DNA of 23,944 bases. It comes from JBGSLN01 sp041740675. Its GTDB lineage: Bacteria; Pseudomonadota; Gammaproteobacteria; JBGSLN01. Position numbers and translations under genes: made by a program. Positions 16,069 to 22,830 of the stretch are shown in pieces. The stretch lies in assembly GCA_041740675.1 (NCBI GenBank), contig JBGSLN010000034.1, forward strand, positions 1 to 23,944, written 5' to 3'. The number at the start of each line of letters is the position of its first letter. Positions within the stretch are counted from its first letter, which is position 1. The notes beneath the pieces were generated by a model that had not been told where the DNA came from, made no database searches, and was given only the letters and a program-made list of their open reading frames with translations.

Positions 16069-17241
16069 TTATGAGTTGAATTTAGGGCTTGATGCTGTGT
16101 AACTGCTCTCACTAGAATTATCTTGCGGAACTGTGGCTTTTAGTTCTGTCCAAAATAAACTTCTTAACTGTGCTTTAGAATTTTTTTCAGTGCTAATTCC
16201 AGGTCCCATTAGCATTTTTTTATAACCAGCAAGTTCATTTATTGCTAATGCATGCCCAAATTCTGCTGCTTCTTGTAAGTATGGAAGCATTGCCGCTATT
16301 CTTGCTTTACAATTCTCTTCAGTCTCGTCTTCAAATGAGGCTGGTGTATAATTACTATTAAAACAAACTATTTTGCTCAAATAATATTGTGCATCCGCAT
16401 ATTTCGTACTTTTCTTTGAAATTTTGCTAAACAACTCAAAAGCTTTTTCAGCATCTGCATCTTCTGGTTTACTAGCAAAATATAAGATAAATGCCTTATC
16501 ATAAAGTTGAACAAAAAAGAGCTCTGATAATAAACGCATACCTTCTACTGTCCGCAGATTTACCCTTTCGACATCCCATTTTTGATCTATCACACGGTAT
16601 TCTAATTCCGATACAATATAATTCAATTCATTTATAATACTAAATTTAGAATTTTCTAATCTCGTAACATCTGCGCCTGCTTCTAATAATAATTTTCCTG
16701 CTTCAAAATAAGAGTGATGGATTGCACGGTATAAGGGAGTAGTTCCTTCTTGAGATAATACATCAAGGTCAATGCCAGGTACATTCTGAATTAATTGCTT
16801 AACTGCATTGAAATCTGGATTATTTGGAACTTCCCCATTAGTTACAGCACAATGAATAACTGTAAGTCCAATGTCATTTAATATTGAAAAATCAAAACTA
16901 TTTTGGGAAGCATATGTTAATAATTTAACAAACACAGTCACAGTTTCGTGAGTATATTCGTGAAGATCCCTATAAGCATAAACAGCAACATGCAAAGCGG
17001 TATTGCCTAGCTCATCACGAATCATTAAATCCGGATTATTTTGTAATATTAAATCGAAGCTCTGCGGATGATAGTAGTAGTAGATCGATTGTACCAGATG
17101 GTGAATTAACGTTCGTCCCATCTCGTCTTGCTCGTTTAATAAATTTCTACCTTGCTCTTGCTGGTAAGCTTGAATCTTTGCAATCAATTCTCCTATTGGC
17201 AAATCTAAAAGATCTTTCAAGAACACGGCAGTTACAGCCAT
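16069..17241 (-). CDS. ankyrin-repeat protein with possible Sel1-like C-terminal part
   Basis: This 390-aa protein has four to five ankyrin-like units in its first half: DEMGRTLIHHLVQSI (about 39), DELGNTALHVAVYAYRD (about 76), NDIGLTVIHCAVTNGEV (about 122), SQEGTTPLYRAIHHSYFEAG with LLLEAGADVT (about 163-195). The second half is helical. The segment PYLQEAAEFGHALAINELAG resembles a Sel1/TPR-like unit. No signal peptide or membrane helix is seen. Ankyrin proteins of intracellular bacteria are often host-directed effectors, but nothing here proves secretion. The last codons (KFNS, stop) lie next to what may be the end of the IS30 remnant, so the C-terminus could have been altered by insertion. 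Confidence 0.75.
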   Translation of the reverse strand: MAVTAVFLKDLLDLPIGELIAKIQAYQQEQGRNLLNEQDEMGRTLIHHLVQSIYYYYHPQSFDLILQNNPDLMIRDELGNTALHVAVYAYRDLHEYTHETVTVFVKLLTYASQNSFDFSILNDIGLTVIHCAVTNGEVPNNPDFNAVKQLIQNVPGIDLDVLSQEGTTPLYRAIHHSYFEAGKLLLEAGADVTRLENSKFSIINELNYIVSELEYRVIDQKWDVERVNLRTVEGMRLLSELFFVQLYDKAFILYFASKPEDADAEKAFELFSKISKKSTKYADAQYYLSKIVCFNSNYTPASFEDETEENCKARIAAMLPYLQEAAEFGHALAINELAGYKKMLMGPGISTEKNSKAQLRSLFWTELKATVPQDNSSESSYTASSPKFNS

Positions 17242-17421
17242 ATTATAAACCTATTGTAAAGTTAGCCGATTAAATATGCTATTATTTTATACAAACAACA
17301 AACTTTTATCAACTAATTAGTTTAAAGTCAGAATTTGGTCCTAATAAATTAGATTCTATTTGATTCTTAAGAAGTTTCACGTTAGGTTTATGTTAATCTT
17401 TCATGACTAAAGAATCTTCCC

Positions 17422-18651
17422 ATGAAACCAATTCCAATTTTTGACAGTTTAGAAAATCTAGAAACTGCATTACATAATGCCATATTCACTCAAGCTAAAC
17501 TTGATAAAAATACACTAACAGTGGATTATCAAAAAGCATTGGAATTTATTAAAAGCTATCGCGGTAGTCCTGCAACGTTTAATGCTTATCGGCGCGAGTT
17601 AGAACGTTTTTTACAATGGTCGTGGTTTGTGGCGAACAAAAATTTGAAAGAATTACGCCGTAATGACATTGAAGAGTTTATTGAATTTTGTCTTAAACCA
17701 CCCAAAGCCTGGATTGGTTTCAATCAACTACCCAGATTTATCAATCAAGGTGGTTTTCGAGAAGTTAATCCTGAATGGCGGCCTTTTGTAGTCACAGTTC
17801 CAAAAAAACAACGCGCTGATGGTATTGAACCAGACAAAGCTAAATATCAATTGTCACAAGCTGGAATCAGAGCAATATTCGCAACTCTCAGTAGTTTTTA
17901 TACTTATTTAATTCAAGAAGATTATTTAGAAATTAATCCCGTAGCTCAAATTCGACAAAAATCAAAATTTTTGCGAAAGCAACAAGGTGCAAAACAAATT
18001 CGTCGTCTGAGTGAATTACAGTGGAGCTATGTCATTGAAACCGCTGTTATGCTAGCAGACTCAGAACCTGAAAAACATGAACGGACTTTATTTATTATGT
18101 CTGCACTTTATGGCATGTATTTGCGAATCTCTGAACTGACGACATCTCCACGTTGGGAACCACAAATGGGCCATTTCTTTCGCGATCAATATAATAATTG
18201 GTGGTTTAAAACAGTGGGAAAAGGTAATAAAGAACGCGATATTACTGTGAGTGATGCAATGTTAAATTCCTTAAAACGCTATCGAAAATATTTAGGTCTC
18301 TCCCCACTACCCTCACCTGGCGAAATTAATCCTTTAATGCCTAAAAATAAAGGATTAGGTGGTATTAGTGATACCCGTTATATTCGCCGCATAGTACAAC
18401 AATGTTTTGATGCAGCGATTGAAAAATTGAGGCTCGACAATTTGACTGATGAAGCCGAACAGTTGATGTCTGCAACTGTACACTGGTTGCGGCATACGGG
18501 TATCTCAGATGATGTCAAACGACGGCCGCGAGAACATGTGCGTGATGATGCCGGTCATAGTTCTGGCGCGATTACAGATCGCTATATTGATGTGGAATTA
18601 TTAAAGCGGCATCAATCTGGCAAGAAAAAGTTGATTGTGCCTGAGTCATAA
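17422..18651 (+). CDS. tyrosine-type site-specific recombinase/integrase
   Basis: This 409-aa protein has an N-terminal core-binding domain (SYRGSPATFNAYRRELERFL) and a C-terminal catalytic domain in which the full residue set is visible: Arg235 (LYGMYLRISELT), Lys267 (VGKGNKERDITV), His354 and Arg357 (VHWLRHTGISD), His379 (DAGHSSGAITDRYID) and the nucleophile Tyr388. It should therefore be active in DNA strand exchange. It is longer than XerC/XerD (about 300 aa) and has an insertion between the first and second domains, so a mobile-element or integron-like role is more likely than chromosome dimer resolution. No tRNA or obvious core-site repeat lies next to it. ATG 17422 lacks a strong ribosome-binding site. 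Confidence 0.88.
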   Translation: MKPIPIFDSLENLETALHNAIFTQAKLDKNTLTVDYQKALEFIKSYRGSPATFNAYRRELERFLQWSWFVANKNLKELRRNDIEEFIEFCLKPPKAWIGFNQLPRFINQGGFREVNPEWRPFVVTVPKKQRADGIEPDKAKYQLSQAGIRAIFATLSSFYTYLIQEDYLEINPVAQIRQKSKFLRKQQGAKQIRRLSELQWSYVIETAVMLADSEPEKHERTLFIMSALYGMYLRISELTTSPRWEPQMGHFFRDQYNNWWFKTVGKGNKERDITVSDAMLNSLKRYRKYLGLSPLPSPGEINPLMPKNKGLGGISDTRYIRRIVQQCFDAAIEKLRLDNLTDEAEQLMSATVHWLRHTGISDDVKRRPREHVRDDAGHSSGAITDRYIDVELLKRHQSGKKKLIVPES

Positions 18652-18675
18652 TCTTTTTTTAAAAGCCACATGAAT

Positions 18676-20556
18676 TTAACTAAACATCTTCATCTTCGGC
18701 AGACTTTCTAAAAAAACCTTTCCATACGGTTTAGTTTTTAAACGTGGATCACACAGTACAATCATGCCAGTATCATTTTCATCACGTATTAAACGGCCCA
18801 CGCCTTGTTTTAAAGCAATGACGGCTTGTGGTAATTGAAAATCATTAAATGGATCTTGTCCTTGTTGTCGCATAGCATTAATACGTGCTTGTAATACTGG
18901 ATCATTCGGTGCGGCGAATGGTAATTTATCAATAATCACACATGACAATGTCTCACCTTTTACATCCACACCTTCCCAAAAACTGCTTGTAGCTAATAAA
19001 ACTGCATTACCAAGACTAATAAAATCTTGTAGCAGGGCTTGCTTTGGCTTTTGTCCTTGAATTAATAATGGATAATGTATTTTATTTTCAAGTATTTTTG
19101 CGGCTTGGTTTAATGCAGAATAACTCGTGAAAAGAAAAAAAGTCCTGCCTTGGTAGGATTCAATAATCGGAATTACTTTTGCAACAATACTATCAATATA
19201 GTGTGGTTCATTGGGTTCAGGCAAACCATCTGGCAAATACAATGTTGCTTGATTTAGATAATCATAATGCGACTGAATTTGTAGGTTACAAGCATCTTGT
19301 AACCCCATCCGTACTTTAAAAAAATCAAAACTATCTTTCACTGCAATTGTTGCTGAAGTAAAAATCCAACACATGTTTTTCGAAAAAATCTTTTCCATTT
19401 CAACTGCAATATCTAATGGTGTTAAATGTATAACAAAAGTTTTCACGAAAGTTTCATACCAATGTATGGTATTTTTGGCATTAGCTGCGGTAACAGTTTT
19501 AAATAAATTTTCAATTTCTAGTATTCGTTCATAACAAGCAGCAATGCCTTTATGGATGGATGCCATAATTTCTAAAGCACAGCGTAATTCTTCCAAATGC
19601 AGTTTGATTTGCCCAATATTGTCTTGTAAAGCTTTTTTATGACAAATTTGATTCCATGGTTTTTTTACTAATTCATTGCCTAAATTTATTCTCATTTCAG
19701 CTAAAGTTTTTTGTAGCTTGTCTGAACAAGACAGAATTTGATGATCTTTTAATCCAGCATTGATTGCTTCTGCAATACTATCTTTCGCAAGCTCTATTAT
19801 CCGGCGTGAACCCAAACTCTCACCTAAAAACATGCTGGCAATTTCTGGTAATTGATGCGCCTCATCAAAAATCACCACATCAACTTCTGGTAGTAACTCG
19901 CCAAAACCTTCTTCTTTCACTAATAAATCAGCAAAAAATAAATGGTGGTTAATTACAATGATATCAGCTTCCAAGGCTTTTTTTCGCGCTTGCACTAAAA
20001 AACATTTTTTATAATAATCGCATTCTTGCCCTAAACAATTATCTTTGGTACTTGTAACTAATGGCCACACCTCTGAGTTTTCCGCAATGAAATTAATTTC
20101 GGCTTTATCTCCTTGTACAGTTTGGTTTTGCCATATTTTCAACCGATACAACTCTGAAATTAATTGTTTTGAAAAAAATTTATTATCGCTTTGATGTAAT
20201 TCGATTCGATGTTTGCAAAGATAATTACTTCGTCCTTTTAATAAAGCAGCCTTAATGAGAAGTTTTAAAATTTTTGCTAATTGTGGAATATCTTTTTTGA
20301 ATAATTGATCTTGTAGGTTTTTAGTTCCCGTCGAGATCAAAATCTTTTTGCCTGCTAATATGGCAGGAATTAAATAAGCAAAGGTTTTCCCTGTTCCTGT
20401 TGCGGCTTCAATTAAAATTTTTTGCTTATTTTCAATTGCATTTGCAATTGCTTCTGCCATTTGTAATTGGCTTGAACGATAATTACAATTCGGCAAGTTT
20501 TGCTGAAGGATCCCATTTTCAGAGAGGATGGATTGTATTGATAGGTTTATATTCAT
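18676..20556 (-). CDS. yoaA: DinG/YoaA-family Fe-S ATP-dependent DNA helicase
   Basis: This 626-aa superfamily 2 helicase has Walker A EAATGTGKT (ending at residue 58), the motif II box DEAH (231-234), and the four cysteines that hold a 4Fe-4S cluster: Cys114 (NYLCKHR), Cys174, Cys179 and Cys185 (NCLGQECDYYKKC). C-terminal motifs VLLATSSFWEGVDVKGETLS and QGVGRLIRDENDTG are intact. The length fits YoaA (about 636 aa) better than DinG (about 716 aa). YoaA works in DNA repair with the HolC clamp-loader protein in E. coli. The start overlaps the fdxA stop (ATGA), so an Fe-S helicase is translated directly with a ferredoxin gene. Confidence 0.9.
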   Translation of the reverse strand: MNINLSIQSILSENGILQQNLPNCNYRSSQLQMAEAIANAIENKQKILIEAATGTGKTFAYLIPAILAGKKILISTGTKNLQDQLFKKDIPQLAKILKLLIKAALLKGRSNYLCKHRIELHQSDNKFFSKQLISELYRLKIWQNQTVQGDKAEINFIAENSEVWPLVTSTKDNCLGQECDYYKKCFLVQARKKALEADIIVINHHLFFADLLVKEEGFGELLPEVDVVIFDEAHQLPEIASMFLGESLGSRRIIELAKDSIAEAINAGLKDHQILSCSDKLQKTLAEMRINLGNELVKKPWNQICHKKALQDNIGQIKLHLEELRCALEIMASIHKGIAACYERILEIENLFKTVTAANAKNTIHWYETFVKTFVIHLTPLDIAVEMEKIFSKNMCWIFTSATIAVKDSFDFFKVRMGLQDACNLQIQSHYDYLNQATLYLPDGLPEPNEPHYIDSIVAKVIPIIESYQGRTFFLFTSYSALNQAAKILENKIHYPLLIQGQKPKQALLQDFISLGNAVLLATSSFWEGVDVKGETLSCVIIDKLPFAAPNDPVLQARINAMRQQGQDPFNDFQLPQAVIALKQGVGRLIRDENDTGMIVLCDPRLKTKPYGKVFLESLPKMKMFS

Positions 20557-20876
20557 TCTTCCAACAAATGCCGCTTATCTTCAACATCTTTCCATTCATC
20601 AGCATCAGTAGGAGCTGCTTTTTTTACGGTAATATTTGGCCACTTTTGTGCAAGCTTTGAATTTAATAGTAAAAATTCTTTTTCTTTCTCTGTTAAATCA
20701 TCTTCTGATTTGATTGCATCGACTGGACATTCGGGTTCACATAAAGCACAATCAATACATTCATCAGGATTTATTGCCAAAAAGTTTGGCCCTTCATAAA
20801 AACAATCAACTGGGCATACTTCTACACAATCAGTATATTTGCATTTAATGCAGGATTCGGTCACTACAAATGTCAT
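20553..20876 (-). CDS. fdxA: 7Fe ferredoxin FdxA
   Basis: This 107-aa protein is a seven-iron ferredoxin of the Azotobacter FdI type. Cys21, Cys40, Cys43 and Cys46 are placed for a 4Fe-4S cluster, and Cys9, Cys17 and Cys50 for a 3Fe-4S cluster. The extra Cys12 and Cys25 are at the positions known from FdI. Both CP motifs (VCPVDC, ECPVDAI) are present. It is a soluble low-potential electron carrier. It lies 11 bases after the PAPS-reductase-like gene and overlaps yoaA by 4 bases; GGAAG just before its own start region supports ATG 20876. The tight operon makes the upstream enzyme a candidate electron acceptor. Confidence 0.94.
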   Translation of the reverse strand: MTFVVTESCIKCKYTDCVEVCPVDCFYEGPNFLAINPDECIDCALCEPECPVDAIKSEDDLTEKEKEFLLLNSKLAQKWPNITVKKAAPTDADEWKDVEDKRHLLEE

Positions 20877-20887
20877 ATTACCTTCCC

Positions 20888-21607
20888 TTATTCTCCGCAG
20901 CCAAATGGCGAGCCGCAGCCCATATCAAAAATTTTATTATTGTTTTCTTTAGACTGGCGCGCCTGTCTTACCATTTCTGCTATTGGTAATGAAAAAATAT
21001 GCGTTGCTAGTTTTTCTTCAAGTTGTTTTGTTTTAATAATATCTTTATCTACTAATCTTGCCAAATCTTTTCCAAAACTATTGACGCATGGATCGCATTC
21101 TAAGCTGCGTGTTTGCAAAATTTCTAAACCTGAGTTGAGTAGTAATTGCTGAAATTGATCATCAGTATGTTTGTATAATGGATACCAAATTTTGCGATCA
21201 GCATAATGTTCAGATTCTTCAATAAATTCTGGCAAATCAAAATTGAGTCTTGAAGCGAGTCGTCGTTTACCAAGAATAATGACAGCTTCTGCGTGTGGAT
21301 CATGCTCATCTAACCAATCTAAAAAAGGCAGCCCTTTCAAAAATCCCGCACACCATTGAAATTTTGTTGATGGAAAATAGCCCCGGTCTTCCATTAATTC
21401 CTGAAACAAAGGTTTAGATATTAAGCGGACAGCTTTGTATCCGTGGTGTATAACAAAATTTTCTGCTTGCTCAACTCGTTGAATCCAACCCTCTCCTTCC
21501 CAACCTGTTGTAACTGTTACAACCGTCACGTCTGCCAATTGCTGTTCATAAGCCCATTGAATGACAGTTATTGTGGGATTACCATAATTGCCAAAGATGA
21601 TGTTCAT
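20888..21607 (-). CDS. PAPS-reductase-like protein with degenerate PP-loop
   Basis: This 239-aa protein resembles the adenine-nucleotide alpha-hydrolase fold of PAPS reductases: a first strand and loop (NIIFGNYGNPTITVIQWA), then TVVTVTTGWEGEG, a glycine-basic segment LGKRRLASR and a cysteine pair in LECDPCVNSFGKD. The nucleotide-binding loop reads GNYGNPT where active members have SGGKDS, so ATP-type chemistry may be altered. Five cysteines (86, 171, 174, 231, 237) are present; the last two form the tail GCGSPFGCGE, which could bind metal or an Fe-S cluster. It is the first gene of an operon with fdxA and yoaA. The function is unknown; reductive sulfur or nucleotide chemistry with FdxA as electron donor is an inference. 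Confidence 0.65.
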   Translation of the reverse strand: MNIIFGNYGNPTITVIQWAYEQQLADVTVVTVTTGWEGEGWIQRVEQAENFVIHHGYKAVRLISKPLFQELMEDRGYFPSTKFQWCAGFLKGLPFLDWLDEHDPHAEAVIILGKRRLASRLNFDLPEFIEESEHYADRKIWYPLYKHTDDQFQQLLLNSGLEILQTRSLECDPCVNSFGKDLARLVDKDIIKTKQLEEKLATHIFSLPIAEMVRQARQSKENNNKIFDMGCGSPFGCGE

Positions 21608-21626
21608 ATTTAAATTATTTCATCTT

Positions 21627-21655
21627 TCTATAGTCTTTGCAAAAATATTTTCCAA
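21627..21655 (-). promoter_or_regulatory. probable sigma-70 promoter of the PAPS-like/fdxA/yoaA operon
   Basis: On the minus strand TTGGAA (21655-21650) and TATAGA (21632-21627) are separated by exactly 17 bases. Transcription would begin near 21619, 12 bases before the ATG at 21607, giving a very short leader without a clear ribosome-binding site. It lies between the operon and the tRNA-Leu fragment. Confidence 0.55.
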
Positions 21656-21673
21656 GATAAATTCTGAATAGGA

Positions 21674-21736
21674 TGGTGCCCAGGGCCGGAGTCGAACCGG
21701 CACGGGAGTATAAGTCCCGAGGGATTTTAAGTCCTC
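21674..21736 (-). tRNA. 3' fragment of tRNA-Leu(UAA), probable attachment site
   Basis: Read on the minus strand, this holds the anticodon loop CTTAAAA (anticodon TAA at 21729-21727), a class II long variable arm (CGGGA, loop, TCCCG), the T-arm CCGGTTCGACTCCGG, the acceptor strand CCTGGGC and an encoded CCA (21676-21674). The 5' half is absent: no GCCCAGG acceptor strand or D-arm is found in the AT-rich DNA above 21737. The upper anticodon-stem strand (GAGGA) already mismatches, so tRNA homology stops near 21734. It cannot make a functional tRNA. A 3' tRNA fragment of this extent is the usual mark of integration into a tRNA gene, with the element on its right here. Confidence 0.85.
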
Positions 21737-21889
21737 ATGTTAATATTTAAATATATCATTGATTTTAATAAAGAAACAGCTGTTTTAAATATATAATATT
21801 TTTTTTAAATTTTAATAATTTTAGCTTATAAGCTATTGATTTTGAATTTTATATTATACAAATTTTATTTGTCAAAAAGAGGGCAAACT

Positions 21890-22081
21890 ATGAAATACAA
21901 AATGACTCTATTTATTCTGCTTTTAAGCTTAAGCGGTTGTGCTACAATTCCAAAAGTAGTGTATGTTCCTACACCCGTGAGTGTGCCAAAACCTAAACTA
22001 TCCCCTCTTCCTTCGTTCCCTGTCCTTTCTCCTACTGCTACTCCAGCTGAGTATGTAAAATGGTGTACAGTAAACCAATAA
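21890..22081 (+). CDS. small proline-rich lipoprotein, Rz1-like, probably frameshifted
   Basis: The start at ATG 21890 is supported by AGAGGG at 21878-21883; the 63-aa product has a lipoprotein signal (MKYKMTLFILLLSLSGC) with lipobox LSGC and a proline-rich mature part (TPVSVPKPKLSPLPSFPVLS). This is the general design of phage outer-membrane spanins of the Rz1 kind. Right after the TAA, the +1 frame continues as KMLWVELNACRNQFAE and stops at 22130. That looks like the true C-terminus of a protein of about 80 aa, so one base was probably lost near 22079. It lies about 150 bp inside the proposed island border, and the longer ORF from 21836 has no support. Confidence 0.5.
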   Translation: MKYKMTLFILLLSLSGCATIPKVVYVPTPVSVPKPKLSPLPSFPVLSPTATPAEYVKWCTVNQ

Positions 22082-22136
22082 GATGCTTTGGGTTGAACTT
22101 AATGCATGTCGTAACCAATTTGCTGAATAAGCCTCC

Positions 22137-22175
22137 TTGAGTATCTTTTCACTATAAGCTATACTACAAATGTAG
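22137..22175 (+). promoter_or_regulatory. promoter and operator of the toxin-antitoxin operon
   Basis: TTGAGT (22137-22142) and TATACT (22160-22165) are 17 bases apart. A palindrome CTACA-AA-TGTAG (22164-22175), extending with one mismatch to ATACTACA/TGTAGCAT, overlaps the -10 and the start site. This is the usual place for antitoxin autorepression. GTAGG near 22192 is the ribosome-binding site for ATG 22204. Confidence 0.65.
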
Positions 22176-22203
22176 CATATTAAAACTTTTGTAGGTAACT
22201 CAT

Positions 22204-22425
22204 ATGGGTATTGCAGTACGTATTGATGAAACGATTTATAATGAAGCTAAAAAAGTAGCTGGGGCAGAGTGTCGTTCTATTCCTCACCAAATTGAATTTT
22301 GGGCTAAAATAGGCAAATGTGCATTAGACAATCCAGACTTGCCTATTGAGTTTATAAAAGACTTATTGGTTTCAAAAAATTCAGATCGCTCATTAGCAGA
22401 ACCTTTTAAATTTGATGATGAGTAA
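22204..22425 (+). CDS. ParD-like type II antitoxin
   Basis: This 73-aa protein begins MGIAVRIDETIYNEAKKVA, a ribbon-helix-helix-type strand and helix, and has ECRSIPHQIEFWAKIGKCAL, the segment typical of the ParD-like antitoxin family (PF11903 type). A charged C-terminal tail (EPFKFDDE) probably wraps the toxin. It binds DNA as a dimer and should repress its own promoter through the palindrome at 22164-22175. It overlaps the following toxin gene by 8 bases. Confidence 0.85.
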   Translation: MGIAVRIDETIYNEAKKVAGAECRSIPHQIEFWAKIGKCALDNPDLPIEFIKDLLVSKNSDRSLAEPFKFDDE

Positions 22426-22693
22426 TATTATTGTTAAGCAGATGCCTGCTTTTAAAAAAGTCTATAAAAAATTACATCCTCAGCAAAAACTAAAAGTAAA
22501 CGATGTGATTCGGGCTATCATAGATGATCCGACTATAGGCCAAGAGAAAAAAGGAGACTTAGCAGGTGTTTTTATTTATAAATTTAAAATACACCATCAA
22601 GAAATGCTTTTAGCCTATGAATGGAACCCAAAAGAAAGATTATTACTCGCACTCGGTGTCCATGAAAACTTTTATCGTGATTTAAAAAGTTGA
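22418..22693 (+). CDS. RelE/ParE-superfamily toxin
   Basis: This protein of about 91 aa has the RelE/ParE pattern: two helices (MPAFKKVYKKLHPQQKLKVN), DVIRAIIDDPTIGQEKKGDL, the strands VFIYKFKIHHQEMLLAYEW and the final LLALGVHENFYRDLK. The start is uncertain between ATG 22418, ATG 22415 and TTG 22412; 22418 gives an ATGAGTAA overlap with the antitoxin stop, which suits translational coupling since no clear ribosome-binding site is present. Most members cut mRNA at the ribosome or inhibit gyrase; the sequence does not tell which applies here. Confidence 0.82.
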   Translation: MSNIIVKQMPAFKKVYKKLHPQQKLKVNDVIRAIIDDPTIGQEKKGDLAGVFIYKFKIHHQEMLLAYEWNPKERLLLALGVHENFYRDLKS

Positions 22694-22741
22694 TACCTTT
22701 CATATTCCGTTAACGTTGTAAGCCGGTTCTTATAAAAAATC

Positions 22742-22767
22742 CTGTGAACCATCACAGCTACTTTTTT
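22742..22767 (+). terminator. possible intrinsic terminator after the toxin gene
   Basis: CTGTGA (22742-22747) pairs with TCACAG (22752-22757) across the loop ACCA, and six T residues follow at 22762-22767. The stem is short and four bases separate it from the T-run, so it is a weak candidate. Confidence 0.4.
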
Positions 22768-22830
22768 AGATAGATTGAGTTACACTAAACTACAATGTTT
22801 TTGTTATATAGTTTATGAGGTAAACGTTCC

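Noticed and set aside
21674..21800. Complete tRNA-Leu gene
   Set aside because: No D-arm or 5' acceptor strand (GCCCAGG) is present on the 5' side; the sequence becomes plain AT-rich DNA.
21836..21889. Upstream extension of the lipoprotein ORF from 21836
   Set aside because: The internal ATG at 21890 has a good ribosome-binding site and starts a proper lipoprotein signal; the extension has neither.
22743..22756. CRP site (TGTGA...TCACA) upstream of the F-box/ankyrin gene
   Set aside because: The spacing between half sites is 4 bases; CRP sites have 6. The T-run after it fits a weak terminator better.
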